DNA of 55,925 nucleotides from Flammeovirgaceae bacterium BBD 1991-12. Lineage in GTDB: Bacteria; Bacteroidota; Bacteroidia; Cytophagales; Cyclobacteriaceae. The stretch's first letter is position 1. Each line of letters begins with the position of its first letter. The notes below the pieces were generated by a model, which had not been told where the DNA came from, searched no databases, and saw only the letters and a list, made by a program, of their open reading frames with translations. The stretch is taken from the NCBI GenBank assembly GCA_001657315.1, contig LYSV01000018.1:102696-158620 (forward strand), in the 5' to 3' direction. Below, piece after piece: positions 46,391 through 55,460 of this stretch. Both the position numbers and the translations under genes were made by a program.

Positions 46391-49332
46391 TACACTACGA
46401 GGATTTTGGGGATCATTTCATTATTCAATGGACCACTGTATCCCGGTTTTTGGGTACTGCCGATGAGACGGTCACCTTCCAAATAGTACTTTACAAGAAT
46501 GGGGATATTGATGTATTCTATGACGACGTGGAGACCGCAGTTCTTAATTCTGCTACGGTCGGTATTGAAAATGCTGATGGTACGGACGGGGCACAGGTAG
46601 CTTTCAACACCGAGTATGTCAAAAACGGATTGGCCTTGAGGTTTGTCAAGCCGGCGATTGCCCTGACACCATTTATAAGCCAGGTAAGTCCACTATCGGG
46701 GGTTGTGCCTGCGGGAGGCAGCAGGAATATTTCAGTAACACTTGACGCTACCGAACTCAACGATGGTGTATACTTCGATGAGCTGAACGTGTCAAGCAAT
46801 GCACCCACGGATACAAGTAGTTCTGCCTTGTTTCAGTTGACAGTGATCGGGTTCCCTGAGATAACGGTTACTCCGGACAGCCTGAATTTTGACTCGTTGT
46901 TCGTGAGCCTCAGCACCTCAGCTTCATTGCTGATTGAAAATGTTGGTTCCAAAACGCTTGAGATATCTGACATTTCCAATATGAATACTGATTTCGCGAT
47001 AGATACCCTGGCACCAATCACGCTGCTACCGGATGAGTCGCTGCTTGTGGGCGTTAGCTTTACACCCACTAGTTTCGGACTCATTGAGGACTTCCTTACC
47101 ATATCCAGTAATGATGCATTCGGCAATGAAAGTGCTATGGTGTATTTGTCCGGTATTGGTGTGGATCCTCCTGTGATAAGTGTTTCGCCTGACTCCCTGT
47201 CCGTGGTACTGTATGAGGGAGACTCGGCCGTGGAAACGGTAAGTATTACCAATGAAGGGAACTTCCCGCTAAGCTATGCGCTAAGTCCTCCGTTCTTCGC
47301 ACAAGCCGGTGACAACATCGAGGCCAGGCAATATCCTGTTCTGGATCTTCCAAAGATCAGGAGCAAGGAAGCATTGGATTCCAGAGTAGGAACACCATTT
47401 CTTAATGCCAGCGGCGGACCGGGTACTTTCGGGTATACCTGGGTGGATAACAACAGCGGTGGTCCTGCCTATGACTTTATAGATATCAGTGCGACGGGTG
47501 AAGTAGCCAATGTTGGTGCTGATGGGGATGAAAAAGTACCTTTGCCCTTCACATTCAACTTCTTTGGTATAAACCAGGATAGTGTCACTATAGGTGCCAA
47601 TGGTTTCCTGACTTTTGCGGAGATCGTAGGGTCAAACTTTGTCAATGATCCTATCCCGAATACGGACAACCCAAATTTCCTGATCGCTGCCATGTGGGAT
47701 GACCTGGAACCTCAGGATGGGGACGGTGTTTACTATCAGGGAACCGCGGATTATTTCATCGTTCAGTATGAAAATGTTCCTGGCTTCGGATTTCCTCCGT
47801 TCTTCCCTGTTCCTGATCCGGTAAGTTTCCAAGTGATCCTGTTCCCGGACGGGTCCATTAAGATGCAGTATAAAAATGTGAATTCGACCATCAGAACAAG
47901 CTCTACCGTTGGTGTGGAAGGGCCTATGGGAATGAATGGGTTGCAGGTCATCTTCAATACGGAATTCCTGACCGACGAGCTGGCGATCACATTCACGCCG
48001 CCGATCTTAGGTACGGTAGCTCCTGGCGAAACAGAAGAAGTACCGATTACCATATTCAGTGATGCCCTTGAAGGAGGTGAAACAGCAACGGGTGATATCA
48101 AAATATCCAGTAACGACCCTGTTACGCCTGAGGTAAATGTACCTGTAATTGTTGAGGTATTGGAACTTCCTGAAATCCTGAGTTTTACTTTGATCAATGC
48201 CGAACTGAATGAGGAGGTCGGCCCGCTGGTAGAAGGTGATGTTATTGATCTGAATAATTATCTCAGTAACAGCTTTAGCGTAGTGGCCAACCCTGATTCT
48301 GCCGAAGTGGGTAGTGTGATTTTTGATTTCAACGAAATAATGGGATTTCAGAGGGAAAACAGAGCGCCCTATGCATTGGCAGGGGATACCCGTGGCGGCA
48401 CAAGGTTTAATCCGGTGGAGTTCCCGACGGGCTTGAATACCATAACGGCAACACCTTTCACCAGAAGAAACGGCAATGGCAGGGAAGGTACAGGGTTGAC
48501 GGTAAACTTTGAAGTGATCGGATCCGACCCGGCCGATGCATGCTTCGGAGACGAAGTGCTGTCTTATTTGCCCGGAAATCGGAAAAACGGATTGCCACTA
48601 CCTGAAAGCAGATCCAACCCAATGAAGGCACTGGGTGCACCACAGGAGAACGACAGTTACAATTTCGTAGCCCTGGGCTTTGGAGGGTCGATAGAGATCT
48701 CCATGGAATGCGAAGTGATCGACAGGCCGGGCAATGATGTACTGGTTGTTGAAACCTCCTTCCGGGATTTTGACCAGCTCTGCGAGTCTTATCCTGAGAA
48801 GGCTCAGGTCGAAGCTTCAGAAGATGGGATCAACTGGGTAGTGGTAGCCAGTGAAATATGTAAGGATGGTGCAGTGGACCTCGCTGATGGAGGCCTGGAA
48901 AGTGCCAGCTTCTTCAGAATCACAGATATCAGTGATCCCAATGATTTCAGAGGTAGTAATGCCGATGGTTATGACTTGGATGGTATTGTGGTGATCAACA
49001 CTGTGCCGGATACTGCAAGCCAGGTCGAGCTTGTGGAAGCGCTTACCGAAGAGGTGAATGTAGTTGCTGATGAAGAAGATGTAGAGATAAGGGCTTTCCC
49101 CAACCCGGTTGAAGATGATCTGAACTTCTCATTCAAAGGTGAGGACGGCCGTATGACCACAGTTGTTTACAACATGCGTGGTGAAATTATACATCGGTCT
49201 GTTGTGCGGATAACCAATGGCGAAGAAAACGGTGTGATAAACCTGAGACAGCATCGTCCGGGTCTCTATCACATGCAGGTGATCAATGAGTCGGGAGGAA
49301 TAGTTTCGCAGCTTAAATTCGTTAAACACTAG
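46390..49332 (+). CDS. T9SS surface protein with choice-of-anchor (Ig-like) domains, 5' truncated at junction
   Basis: About 980 residues of a larger secreted protein; no signal peptide is present and the sequence starts inside a domain. The first part, HFIIQWTTVSRF with FQIVLYKNGDIDVFY, matches the module that recurs intact at about 47690-47900 (YFIVQYENVPGF, FQVILFPDGSIKMQY), so the upstream half of that module is missing. Between and after are choice-of-anchor D/ASH-like Ig modules (FGLIEDFLTISSNDAFGNES type). The C-terminus is a T9SS tail starting AFPNPVEDDLNFSF. A TTG at 46450 could serve as a start only by chance. A clear terminator follows the stop. The break faces the truncated ABC gene head-on. 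Confidence 0.86.
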   Translation, partial: LHYEDFGDHFIIQWTTVSRFLGTADETVTFQIVLYKNGDIDVFYDDVETAVLNSATVGIENADGTDGAQVAFNTEYVKNGLALRFVKPAIALTPFISQVSPLSGVVPAGGSRNISVTLDATELNDGVYFDELNVSSNAPTDTSSSALFQLTVIGFPEITVTPDSLNFDSLFVSLSTSASLLIENVGSKTLEISDISNMNTDFAIDTLAPITLLPDESLLVGVSFTPTSFGLIEDFLTISSNDAFGNESAMVYLSGIGVDPPVISVSPDSLSVVLYEGDSAVETVSITNEGNFPLSYALSPPFFAQAGDNIEARQYPVLDLPKIRSKEALDSRVGTPFLNASGGPGTFGYTWVDNNSGGPAYDFIDISATGEVANVGADGDEKVPLPFTFNFFGINQDSVTIGANGFLTFAEIVGSNFVNDPIPNTDNPNFLIAAMWDDLEPQDGDGVYYQGTADYFIVQYENVPGFGFPPFFPVPDPVSFQVILFPDGSIKMQYKNVNSTIRTSSTVGVEGPMGMNGLQVIFNTEFLTDELAITFTPPILGTVAPGETEEVPITIFSDALEGGETATGDIKISSNDPVTPEVNVPVIVEVLELPEILSFTLINAELNEEVGPLVEGDVIDLNNYLSNSFSVVANPDSAEVGSVIFDFNEIMGFQRENRAPYALAGDTRGGTRFNPVEFPTGLNTITATPFTRRNGNGREGTGLTVNFEVIGSDPADACFGDEVLSYLPGNRKNGLPLPESRSNPMKALGAPQENDSYNFVALGFGGSIEISMECEVIDRPGNDVLVVETSFRDFDQLCESYPEKAQVEASEDGINWVVVASEICKDGAVDLADGGLESASFFRITDISDPNDFRGSNADGYDLDGIVVINTVPDTASQVELVEALTEEVNVVADEEDVEIRAFPNPVEDDLNFSFKGEDGRMTTVVYNMRGEIIHRSVVRITNGEENGVINLRQHRPGLYHMQVINESGGIVSQLKFVKH

Positions 49333-49355
49333 ATCCTGACGGCTTATTCATTAAG

Positions 49356-49383
49356 GGCCTCCTGAGTTGCAGGAGGCCTTTTT
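49356..49383 (+). terminator. Intrinsic terminator of the T9SS surface-protein gene
   Basis: GGCCTCCTG (49356-49364), a five-base loop AGTTG, CAGGAGGCC (49370-49378), then TTTTT (49379-49383). It lies 23 bases after the stop. Confidence 0.92.
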
Positions 49384-49982
49384 ATGTATCCAATTCTTAG
49401 TGGGCTCAGAACGAGGATAAGAACACCCGTGTAGCCGTGCATAAGTTACTCATACCCAAAGGACATGGGTGAAAAATTCCTGATACCCTCTGCGATCAGC
49501 ATAGGTCGCTCTACAGCCATGTAGAGGACTAATACCGGTAGGTTGACATCAGCAGCAGCCGATTTTAGACAGACTCTTTTGGCATTTTTGGTTTGTGCTG
49601 AGGTTAGTGGCAATTGCGAATGGGTATGACAATCCGGCCCGAAGGATAACGCCCAAATCAAAAACCTGATTGAAAGTTTTAAAGCCCGCCTCGATTTTTT
49701 TATTTTAGAAGAACCTCAATTTGAGACTTGCCAATGTGGTTGAAGAAAGCGGAAGTGGTTTAGCGCTTCTGTCACAGACAGTCTGTTTATCAAAGGATGG
49801 AGGACTATCCAGGGTGAAATCCCAGGAAGCTGACAAGAGAGCTAAGGAGTGGGTCCAGGATGGAGAGTTGGAACTTCCTGAATTTGACAAAGAGAGTATC
49901 TCTCAACCAGGAGATACTATAAGTATCCTTCAAAAGGATCAAGTCAACATGATGATATTATATTCCAAATCGAACTGTTCTT
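49384..49982. other. 600-base gap with no confident gene
   Basis: Short frames are present on both strands, including one on the plus strand from 49721 that runs into the metallo-hydrolase gene in another frame; it has no signal, family or good start. The promoter of the metallo-hydrolase should be in the right-hand part, where the sequence becomes AT-rich (about 49690-49715). This could be a decayed gene; nothing can be named. Confidence 0.4.
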
Positions 49983-50801
49983 ATGAGAATCAAATTTTAT
50001 GGTACCAGGGGCTCTATCCCGATATGTGATCGTGACTTTTTGGAGTTCGGTGGCAATACTACCTCCATTAAAATAACCAGGGATGATGGGCGTGTTTCCA
50101 TTCTTGATGCTGGATCCGGTATTCGAAAATTAGGCATGGACTTGATCAGGACCGGATGGAAACAGCCGGAGTTATTCATCGGGTTTTCTCATTTTCACTG
50201 GGACCACATTCAGGGCTTCCCGTTTTTTGATCCGGCATACAACAAAGATCAGATCATTAACATTTTAGCTATGGGAAAAGCAAGGCAATTGGAAAATCTG
50301 GAGGATATATTCAGGGGGCAAATGCGCTCAGAGTATTTTCCTGTACCTTTTGATGGAATGGGAGCAAAATTTAACTTTTTGAAGTTGGATGAAAACGAGA
50401 TAGAGCGTAATGGCATGATAGTCAAGGTGATCAAACAAAAACACCCGGGTGATTCTTATGGATACCGATTAGAGGATAATAATAAATGTGTGGTGATTTG
50501 TACGGACCTGGAGCATGGTGATGTCGTATCTTCAGAGATTGTGGATTTTTGCCAGGGAGCAGATCTCCTGGTACATGAGGCCCAGTACACACATGCTGAA
50601 TTGGCCAATCATAAGGGGTGGGGGCATAGTAGTTATGAGCAAGCGATGGAAGTAGCTGAAAGAGCCGGGGTTGGGCAGCTTGCGATGACACACCATGACC
50701 CCGGGCATAATGATGAATTCCTAAAAAAGATAGAACAGCAATGTCAGCATCGGTTTCCAAACTGTCAACTGGCTCGTGAAGGTGTGGAAATAATTGTATA
50801 A
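49983..50801 (+). CDS. MBL-fold metallo-hydrolase (PhnP-like phosphodiesterase type)
   Basis: A 272-residue cytoplasmic enzyme of the metallo-beta-lactamase fold. It starts MRIKFYGTRGSIP, the usual opening of the PhnP/RNase Z-like phosphodiesterase group, with FGGNTTS at about 22-28. LDAGSGIR at 41-48 supplies an Asp-containing loop, and the metal motif HFHWDH is at 70-75 (two His, Asp, His). Downstream are QKHPGDSYGYRL with a ligand His near 150, CTDLEHG with the bridging Asp, LLVHEAQYTHAE and MTHHDPGHND with further ligand His. This set is complete, so the enzyme should be active on a phosphodiester, for example a cyclic nucleotide or a phosphonate-derived diester. It is a single gene facing a minus-strand gene. 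Confidence 0.88.
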   Translation: MRIKFYGTRGSIPICDRDFLEFGGNTTSIKITRDDGRVSILDAGSGIRKLGMDLIRTGWKQPELFIGFSHFHWDHIQGFPFFDPAYNKDQIINILAMGKARQLENLEDIFRGQMRSEYFPVPFDGMGAKFNFLKLDENEIERNGMIVKVIKQKHPGDSYGYRLEDNNKCVVICTDLEHGDVVSSEIVDFCQGADLLVHEAQYTHAELANHKGWGHSSYEQAMEVAERAGVGQLAMTHHDPGHNDEFLKKIEQQCQHRFPNCQLAREGVEIIV

Positions 50802-50852
50802 TGCTTCAACGATCAGTTAAAGCAAAAGTTTCTTAAATCACGATCAATAGTT

Positions 50853-51866
50853 CTACCATTCCCATCCAAGGCCTGTACGAATAATATAGGCTGTTTGAGT
50901 GCCATTCAATGCGGGTTGGTTGTCAAAATTAAGAGACACTCCTGTCCGAATAAACAGATCAAATGGTAATTCATACTTTAGATCTATGTTGGTGTCAAAA
51001 CGAAATCTGGAAAAATCGTTTAGTCCGGTGAAACCAATATATTCTGCCAAAAGCTCTAAATCTCCAATATCATATAGGCTAAGCTCGGTGCTTATGTAAC
51101 CTTCCCAACTATTTTGGCTACCCTGTTCATTCGAAAAGGTTTCATTGTTGTTATTTACTCCAATTTTCAGAGCCCAGTAAGATTTATTGTTACTGTATAA
51201 AAAATTTCCAAAGCCGAGTTGCGAGTTCACTCTCAAATCAAGGTTTTGTTCACTATTGGAAAGAATGGAGTAACTGTTAATCACATACCAGCTGCGATCC
51301 AACAAAACCCGGAAGTTAAGTTGACCATCTTGTCTTACTATATTTTCTATATCATCCTGGAACGACCTGAGGCTGCTGTAATTTGCATCAGCTATCCACT
51401 TGTTCGCCCGATAACCAATAGCATTGCGGTTAGAAAACTGGCGTAGGTTCTGGGCTCTTGTGGCATTGAACCCAAGTTCAACGGAAGCGCTGAACCGATC
51501 TGCAAATTTGTCCTTGATTGGACGTATAAATACTACTTCGTTTAGATCCGCCTCTTTAAATATAGTATCGGTATCATAAATCTTAATTCTATTTTCTTCT
51601 ATAGTGGCAATCCTGCCTTGGTACGTTTCTTTGTTAATACTGATAATGAACCTGGTCCCTGTATAGATCTCACTAACCTCTACCCATTTGATTAGAAAAT
51701 TACTCTCTCCATAGGAAACGTCTATCTCGAGTACTCCTCTTTGCATACCCTGGATTTCACCTACGAGGATATTTCCATTGTCAAACAAGAGCGAATCAGG
51801 ACTGCTAATTGCCTTACAGGCAAATGAACCAGTTACCAGGAGTATTATCAGTATCCTTTTATTCAC
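50853..51866 (-). CDS. DUF481-type (YdiY-like) outer-membrane protein
   Basis: A 337-residue protein with a signal peptide; a Cys at the end of the hydrophobic stretch (TGSFACKA) makes a lipoprotein possible. Residues about 25-130 form a small beta domain (DNGNILVGEIQGMQRG, then IDVSYGESNFLIKW), typical of the DUF481 N-terminal region. From about 130 to the end there is a barrel of about 200 residues with alternating aromatic strands, ending ILRTGLGWEW-like, where the C-terminal aromatic residue marks an outer-membrane barrel. Function in the family is not known. It is 42 bases upstream-to-downstream from the PsiE-like gene on the same strand and could share a transcript with it. Confidence 0.85.
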   Translation of the reverse strand: MNKRILIILLVTGSFACKAISSPDSLLFDNGNILVGEIQGMQRGVLEIDVSYGESNFLIKWVEVSEIYTGTRFIISINKETYQGRIATIEENRIKIYDTDTIFKEADLNEVVFIRPIKDKFADRFSASVELGFNATRAQNLRQFSNRNAIGYRANKWIADANYSSLRSFQDDIENIVRQDGQLNFRVLLDRSWYVINSYSILSNSEQNLDLRVNSQLGFGNFLYSNNKSYWALKIGVNNNNETFSNEQGSQNSWEGYISTELSLYDIGDLELLAEYIGFTGLNDFSRFRFDTNIDLKYELPFDLFIRTGVSLNFDNQPALNGTQTAYIIRTGLGWEW

Positions 51867-51907
51867 TTGATTGGATTACAAATAAAGAGCCAGGGCACCA
51901 TAGAGTC

Positions 51908-52375
51908 CTATTGCTTATTTTTCGTCCTGGTTAATCTTTCAAGTACCCCAGGACGATACGCAAGATTGAGTAATCCCAGCACAAGCAATAGCAAAGCAAT
52001 TCCAATGACATTTATTCCTTTGATATGATCCAGTTCGTAAATGAAAAGGTGACGGATTACGGCAATCGTTCCTATCTCAAATAGTATTGCGAGATAGTTA
52101 TTTCTTTTTTTCTCATCCAGCGATGTAAGTAAAGTATGAATGAGTTCAATAATGATAGTGATCAACAAAATCCCGGCAATTAGTCCCTGGACATGAACAA
52201 GGAAAAGATCATCTACATTAATGGTCCTTTGACTGAGGTCAAAAGCGGTGGTTCTGTTAATAATAGTACGTATGACCAATGCGAGGTATTCAAACGTAGA
52301 ATAAACCAGAATGACACCTAGTATACCTACCAGTACCCAGGTGAAAGCGTGCAATATTTTGTTTATTTGCTTCAT
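51908..52375 (-). CDS. PsiE-like small integral membrane protein
   Basis: A 155-residue protein with four predicted membrane helices, at about 8-32, 60-85, 90-112 (less hydrophobic) and 118-140. The layout, with FEIGTIAVIRHLFIYELDHI between helices three and four and a final ALLLLVLGLLNLAYR helix, matches the phosphate-starvation-inducible PsiE family in length and topology. No enzymatic residues are seen and the family function is unclear. The ATG at 52375 is the only sensible start. Same strand as the DUF481 gene downstream (41 bases between). Confidence 0.62.
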   Translation of the reverse strand: MKQINKILHAFTWVLVGILGVILVYSTFEYLALVIRTIINRTTAFDLSQRTINVDDLFLVHVQGLIAGILLITIIIELIHTLLTSLDEKKRNNYLAILFEIGTIAVIRHLFIYELDHIKGINVIGIALLLLVLGLLNLAYRPGVLERLTRTKNKQ

Positions 52376-52535
52376 AGGATCAGGGATTGATTATTCATAG
52401 TGCTTAATAATTCAGAAAGGGATTGACAAAGCCTCTTGCCCAACGGATAGCTTAATCTAGGTTTAAAATAAGATTCCAGCCATTGAGCAGATAGTTTAAA
52501 GTCGATTTCATGCTGGTTTAGTTTCAAGACCAGTA

Positions 52536-53837
52536 TTATTTTTCCAATAGATACTTAGCTACTGCATGATAAGCTGGTAGGGAAGTAGGATCGATTTTTG
52601 CGTTTTTAGCTTCCGGATGTGAGGCAAAACGTACCAATACCATTTCGGCCTTTGGATCAATGTAGATGGTTTGACCATAGACACCGCGCGCAGCAAAAGC
52701 CCCATGTTCATTGTGCGTGATCCACCACATGCTCCTGTAGCTCCAATTCGTGAGTGATCCGTATACCGAATTCCTGAAGGCTTCCTGGCTTCCACCCTTC
52801 ATTATATCTTCCACCAATTCCTTTGGGAGTATTTGCTTTTTGTTGAAAAAGCCCTTCTTACGAACCATTTCCCCAAACATTGCCAGGTCCCTCAGGTTGG
52901 CGCTGAAACCACCTCCTGCAAAAGCTATTCCTGCGGCATCCACCTGGTAGTAGCCATCTACATGTGTTCCCAGGGGTTGCCAGATGCGTTCGGAAAGCAG
53001 GGTGGTTAAACTCTTGCCTGTTACCCGGGAAATGATCCATCCCATGGCGTCCGTATTAATGGTTTTGTAACCAAAAACATTCCCATGGTTGCCCTCTTTT
53101 TGTACGGTCTGTAAATATTCATAGTAGTTTGCAGGGCCGTTGTAGTTTTTTGGCTTTGGGAGTGGGTTCCCGGCTGCAGAGAAGGTCCAGATTTCAGCTG
53201 TAGGATCAGAATAATCCTCACTATATTTCAAGCCTGTGGTCATATCAAGTATCTGCCTGATAGTGGCATTACCAAAGGCTGAATTTTTCAGTTCCGGAAC
53301 ATAAGCGGCAGCTACTTCATCAGCATTTAAAACACCTTCTGCCAACAGTAGGGCGCCCAATGTTCCCGTAAAAGTTTTACTAACGGACATAGCTGCGTGG
53401 ACGCCTCCTGGTTCCAGTTCTCCAAAATATTTCTCATATACAATCGTCCCTTTGTGGAGAATTAGCATGCCATCCGTGTAGTTTTTTGACAGTGACTCTT
53501 CCCAGGTCATGGTTTGATCAGAGTGCCAGGGTATAAAGGTTACGTTATCAATTCCCGGGTCAATACTGACTTGAAAGCTATACCTGTTGGCTCTTGCGGC
53601 AGACACCTCTGTTGTAGGCATAAACTGGCGCATGTGGCAGACGCTGTAGCGCATGGCGGGAAATTGAAAAAAGCTTCCATCTGCAGCAGTTATAATTCTA
53701 TCCTGTGCAGGGGGGAATCCTTTCATCCATCCCATTTTCCCGGGGTCGGAATCTTCAGCATTAAGATGTTTTTGGGCATACAACTGGTGTGAAAATAGCA
53801 GTATGAATGCCAGCGATAAGGTGAAAAACTGTTTCAT
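52536..53837 (-). CDS. Beta-lactamase-family serine hydrolase, secreted
   Basis: A 433-residue exported class C beta-lactamase-fold enzyme. The signal peptide ends LYAQ at about residue 22. The catalytic motif SVSK (Ser about 151, Lys about 154) lies in AAMSVSKTFTGTLG. A DMTTGLKYSEDYSDP segment is typical of the family, and the KTG-equivalent region near the C-terminus reads AARGVYGQTIYIDP. The family covers esterases, D-aminopeptidases and carboxypeptidases. Unlike the lipoprotein serine hydrolase at 14817, it lies far from the D-amino-acid operon and shows no operator-like motif upstream, so I do not link the two. Flanked by gaps of about 160 bases on both sides, so probably a single-gene transcript. 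Confidence 0.9.
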   Translation of the reverse strand: MKQFFTLSLAFILLFSHQLYAQKHLNAEDSDPGKMGWMKGFPPAQDRIITAADGSFFQFPAMRYSVCHMRQFMPTTEVSAARANRYSFQVSIDPGIDNVTFIPWHSDQTMTWEESLSKNYTDGMLILHKGTIVYEKYFGELEPGGVHAAMSVSKTFTGTLGALLLAEGVLNADEVAAAYVPELKNSAFGNATIRQILDMTTGLKYSEDYSDPTAEIWTFSAAGNPLPKPKNYNGPANYYEYLQTVQKEGNHGNVFGYKTINTDAMGWIISRVTGKSLTTLLSERIWQPLGTHVDGYYQVDAAGIAFAGGGFSANLRDLAMFGEMVRKKGFFNKKQILPKELVEDIMKGGSQEAFRNSVYGSLTNWSYRSMWWITHNEHGAFAARGVYGQTIYIDPKAEMVLVRFASHPEAKNAKIDPTSLPAYHAVAKYLLEK

Positions 53838-53995
53838 CTTATTGATTTTTAAGTGAGGTTAACTTTGAATAGTTAAAAGACATTATTCATTTCCTTATGT
53901 TGTAGTTTCATTTGAAATCCGGTTGAATGAAGTTAAAATCTGTATAAATGCCTCTCTATATCTGCGTAGTGGTATCAGAAGTCTTTTTTGACGAA

Positions 53996-54523
53996 CTATT
54001 CTGCAAGAGGAGGGTAATTGGCCAGGATTTTATTAATACCTGCCTCCATTTTTTCTTGTGGAATCGTTTTTTTAGTTACCGTCGACGTGCCTTGTCCTGA
54101 CCAGATAAGGGTCTCTGTACCCATATCAACGATGTCAATGAAGAGGGTACCTACTGTGTAGGTTCTTGTATGGAACTGTGTGCTCGAAACACCAGTACGA
54201 AAACCCCAACGCCTGCCATAACTCCCTCCAACATTCATGGTCGTGGCTGAGGTCTGTTGTTTATCCTCTGTGTGTATTTGTAAATCAATCAAAACACCGG
54301 GGTTATCTGCAGCCACGTATCCCTTTGTGACCATGTTTTTGGAAATGGCTGCAAAAATCCTCTTTCTAACCAACTCATTAACCGGAAGTTTTTCAGAATC
54401 TTCGGAAAAACCAAAAGTCTTGTATTTGGTAAAATCAACCTGATTATCATATTCATATGAGGTGCGAATTGTCGAACAGGAGCAAAGGATCAAGGTGAAT
54501 AAAACTAATGTGATAGGTTTCAT
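53996..54523 (-). CDS. DUF4136 lipoprotein
   Basis: A 175-residue lipoprotein with a signal ending LILCSC, Cys at about residue 16. The mature protein begins with the DUF4136 hallmark of an aromatic-rich strand (DFTKYKTFGF), continues with a helix at VRKRIFAAISKNM, then a Gly/Arg-rich stretch GGSYGRRWGFRTG, and a final helical segment with EKMEAGINKIL and NYPP. Periplasmic or outer-membrane-associated; family function is unknown. It is a single gene on the minus strand, divergent from the outer-membrane barrel gene at 54714, with an AT-rich region of 190 bases between that should hold both promoters. Confidence 0.9.
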   Translation of the reverse strand: MKPITLVLFTLILCSCSTIRTSYEYDNQVDFTKYKTFGFSEDSEKLPVNELVRKRIFAAISKNMVTKGYVAADNPGVLIDLQIHTEDKQQTSATTMNVGGSYGRRWGFRTGVSSTQFHTRTYTVGTLFIDIVDMGTETLIWSGQGTSTVTKKTIPQEKMEAGINKILANYPPLAE

Positions 54524-54713
54524 AGCGAGTGAAGTATTTCAGGATAATAACCATAAAACATAGTTTTTTTCTAAATTGTTGGTCTAATAAGTCTATTTAT
54601 ACAACTTTTATAAAGAATGAAATTTTAAGTGAGAAAAATATTTCCACTGCTTCAATATCAATATTTTAGTAAATAATGATATTCGGGTTCAATCCATCAA
54701 ATATTACGGAACC

Positions 54714-55439
54714 ATGTCTACCTCCAACAAATATTCCCTGTTCGCTCTTTTTCTTATAAGTACCCTCTGCCATACCTCCATAATGGCTCAGACCAATGAA
54801 AGAAGTGATCCCAACCTTATCACTAAGGGTCGTGGATTCGTTAACCTGGCTTTCTCACTGGATCAGCGAGAGGCAGAAAATGAAAACCAATTCATTAGGG
54901 ATGTCATAGATCAGGATCGTCTGAATTACCGGATAACCAGTAATGGAGGATACGCCATCAAAGATAACTTTGTCCTGGGACTCGGCCTTGGATATGGGAG
55001 AAACCGTGAAGATTTAATACAAGTCAACCAGGATGGGGAGGAAGTTTTCACAAGGACCGTGGGGCAGGATTTCACGATCACTCCGAACATGCGCAATTAC
55101 ATTCCTTTAGGCCCAGGCAAATTCCAGGTTTTTATTCAAACAGACCTGAGACTCAATTTTGGCGAGTCCCTGAGACGAAACATTTTTGTGGATGAGGTAG
55201 AAAAACTGGAAACTGAATTCTTTCAAAGCCGGGTAGGAGTTTCCCCGGGTCTGATTATCTTCTTTAACCGATCATGGGCTTTTGAAACCTCGGTGGGTTT
55301 GGTGGGTTTGACTTCCAGGTGGACAACCGAAACCGTTAATAATGACACGGACAACCGGACCAGGATCCAGGAGAACAGCGTAGACCTCCAGCTTAATTTG
55401 TTGGAACTTAATCTTGGAGTAGCTTTTTACTTTGACTGA
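54714..55439 (+). CDS. Outer-membrane beta-barrel protein
   Basis: A 241-residue protein with a signal peptide ending SIMAQ (residue about 26). The mature part has alternating strands with Gly-rich turns (LGLGLGYGRNRED) and ends ELNLGVAFYFD, with the aromatic-rich closing strand expected of small barrels such as the OmpX/PorT-like porins of Bacteroidota. No named family is certain. The PCMD lipoprotein gene begins 21 bases after the stop on the same strand, so the two are co-transcribed. It may be an outer-membrane partner of that lipoprotein (inference). Confidence 0.84.
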   Translation: MSTSNKYSLFALFLISTLCHTSIMAQTNERSDPNLITKGRGFVNLAFSLDQREAENENQFIRDVIDQDRLNYRITSNGGYAIKDNFVLGLGLGYGRNREDLIQVNQDGEEVFTRTVGQDFTITPNMRNYIPLGPGKFQVFIQTDLRLNFGESLRRNIFVDEVEKLETEFFQSRVGVSPGLIIFFNRSWAFETSVGLVGLTSRWTTETVNNDTDNRTRIQENSVDLQLNLLELNLGVAFYFD

Positions 55440-55460
55440 CCCGAATAAATACTCATAATC

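Noticed and set aside
49721-50029. A 102-codon plus-strand frame running into the metallo-hydrolase gene
   Set aside because: It overlaps the clear start of the metallo-hydrolase by 47 bases in another frame, has no domain and no good start context.
14817-53837. The two serine hydrolases (14817 and 52536) as parts of one system
   Set aside because: They share only the family motifs; one is a lipoprotein in the D-amino-acid operon and the other a lone secreted protein without the operator-like motif.
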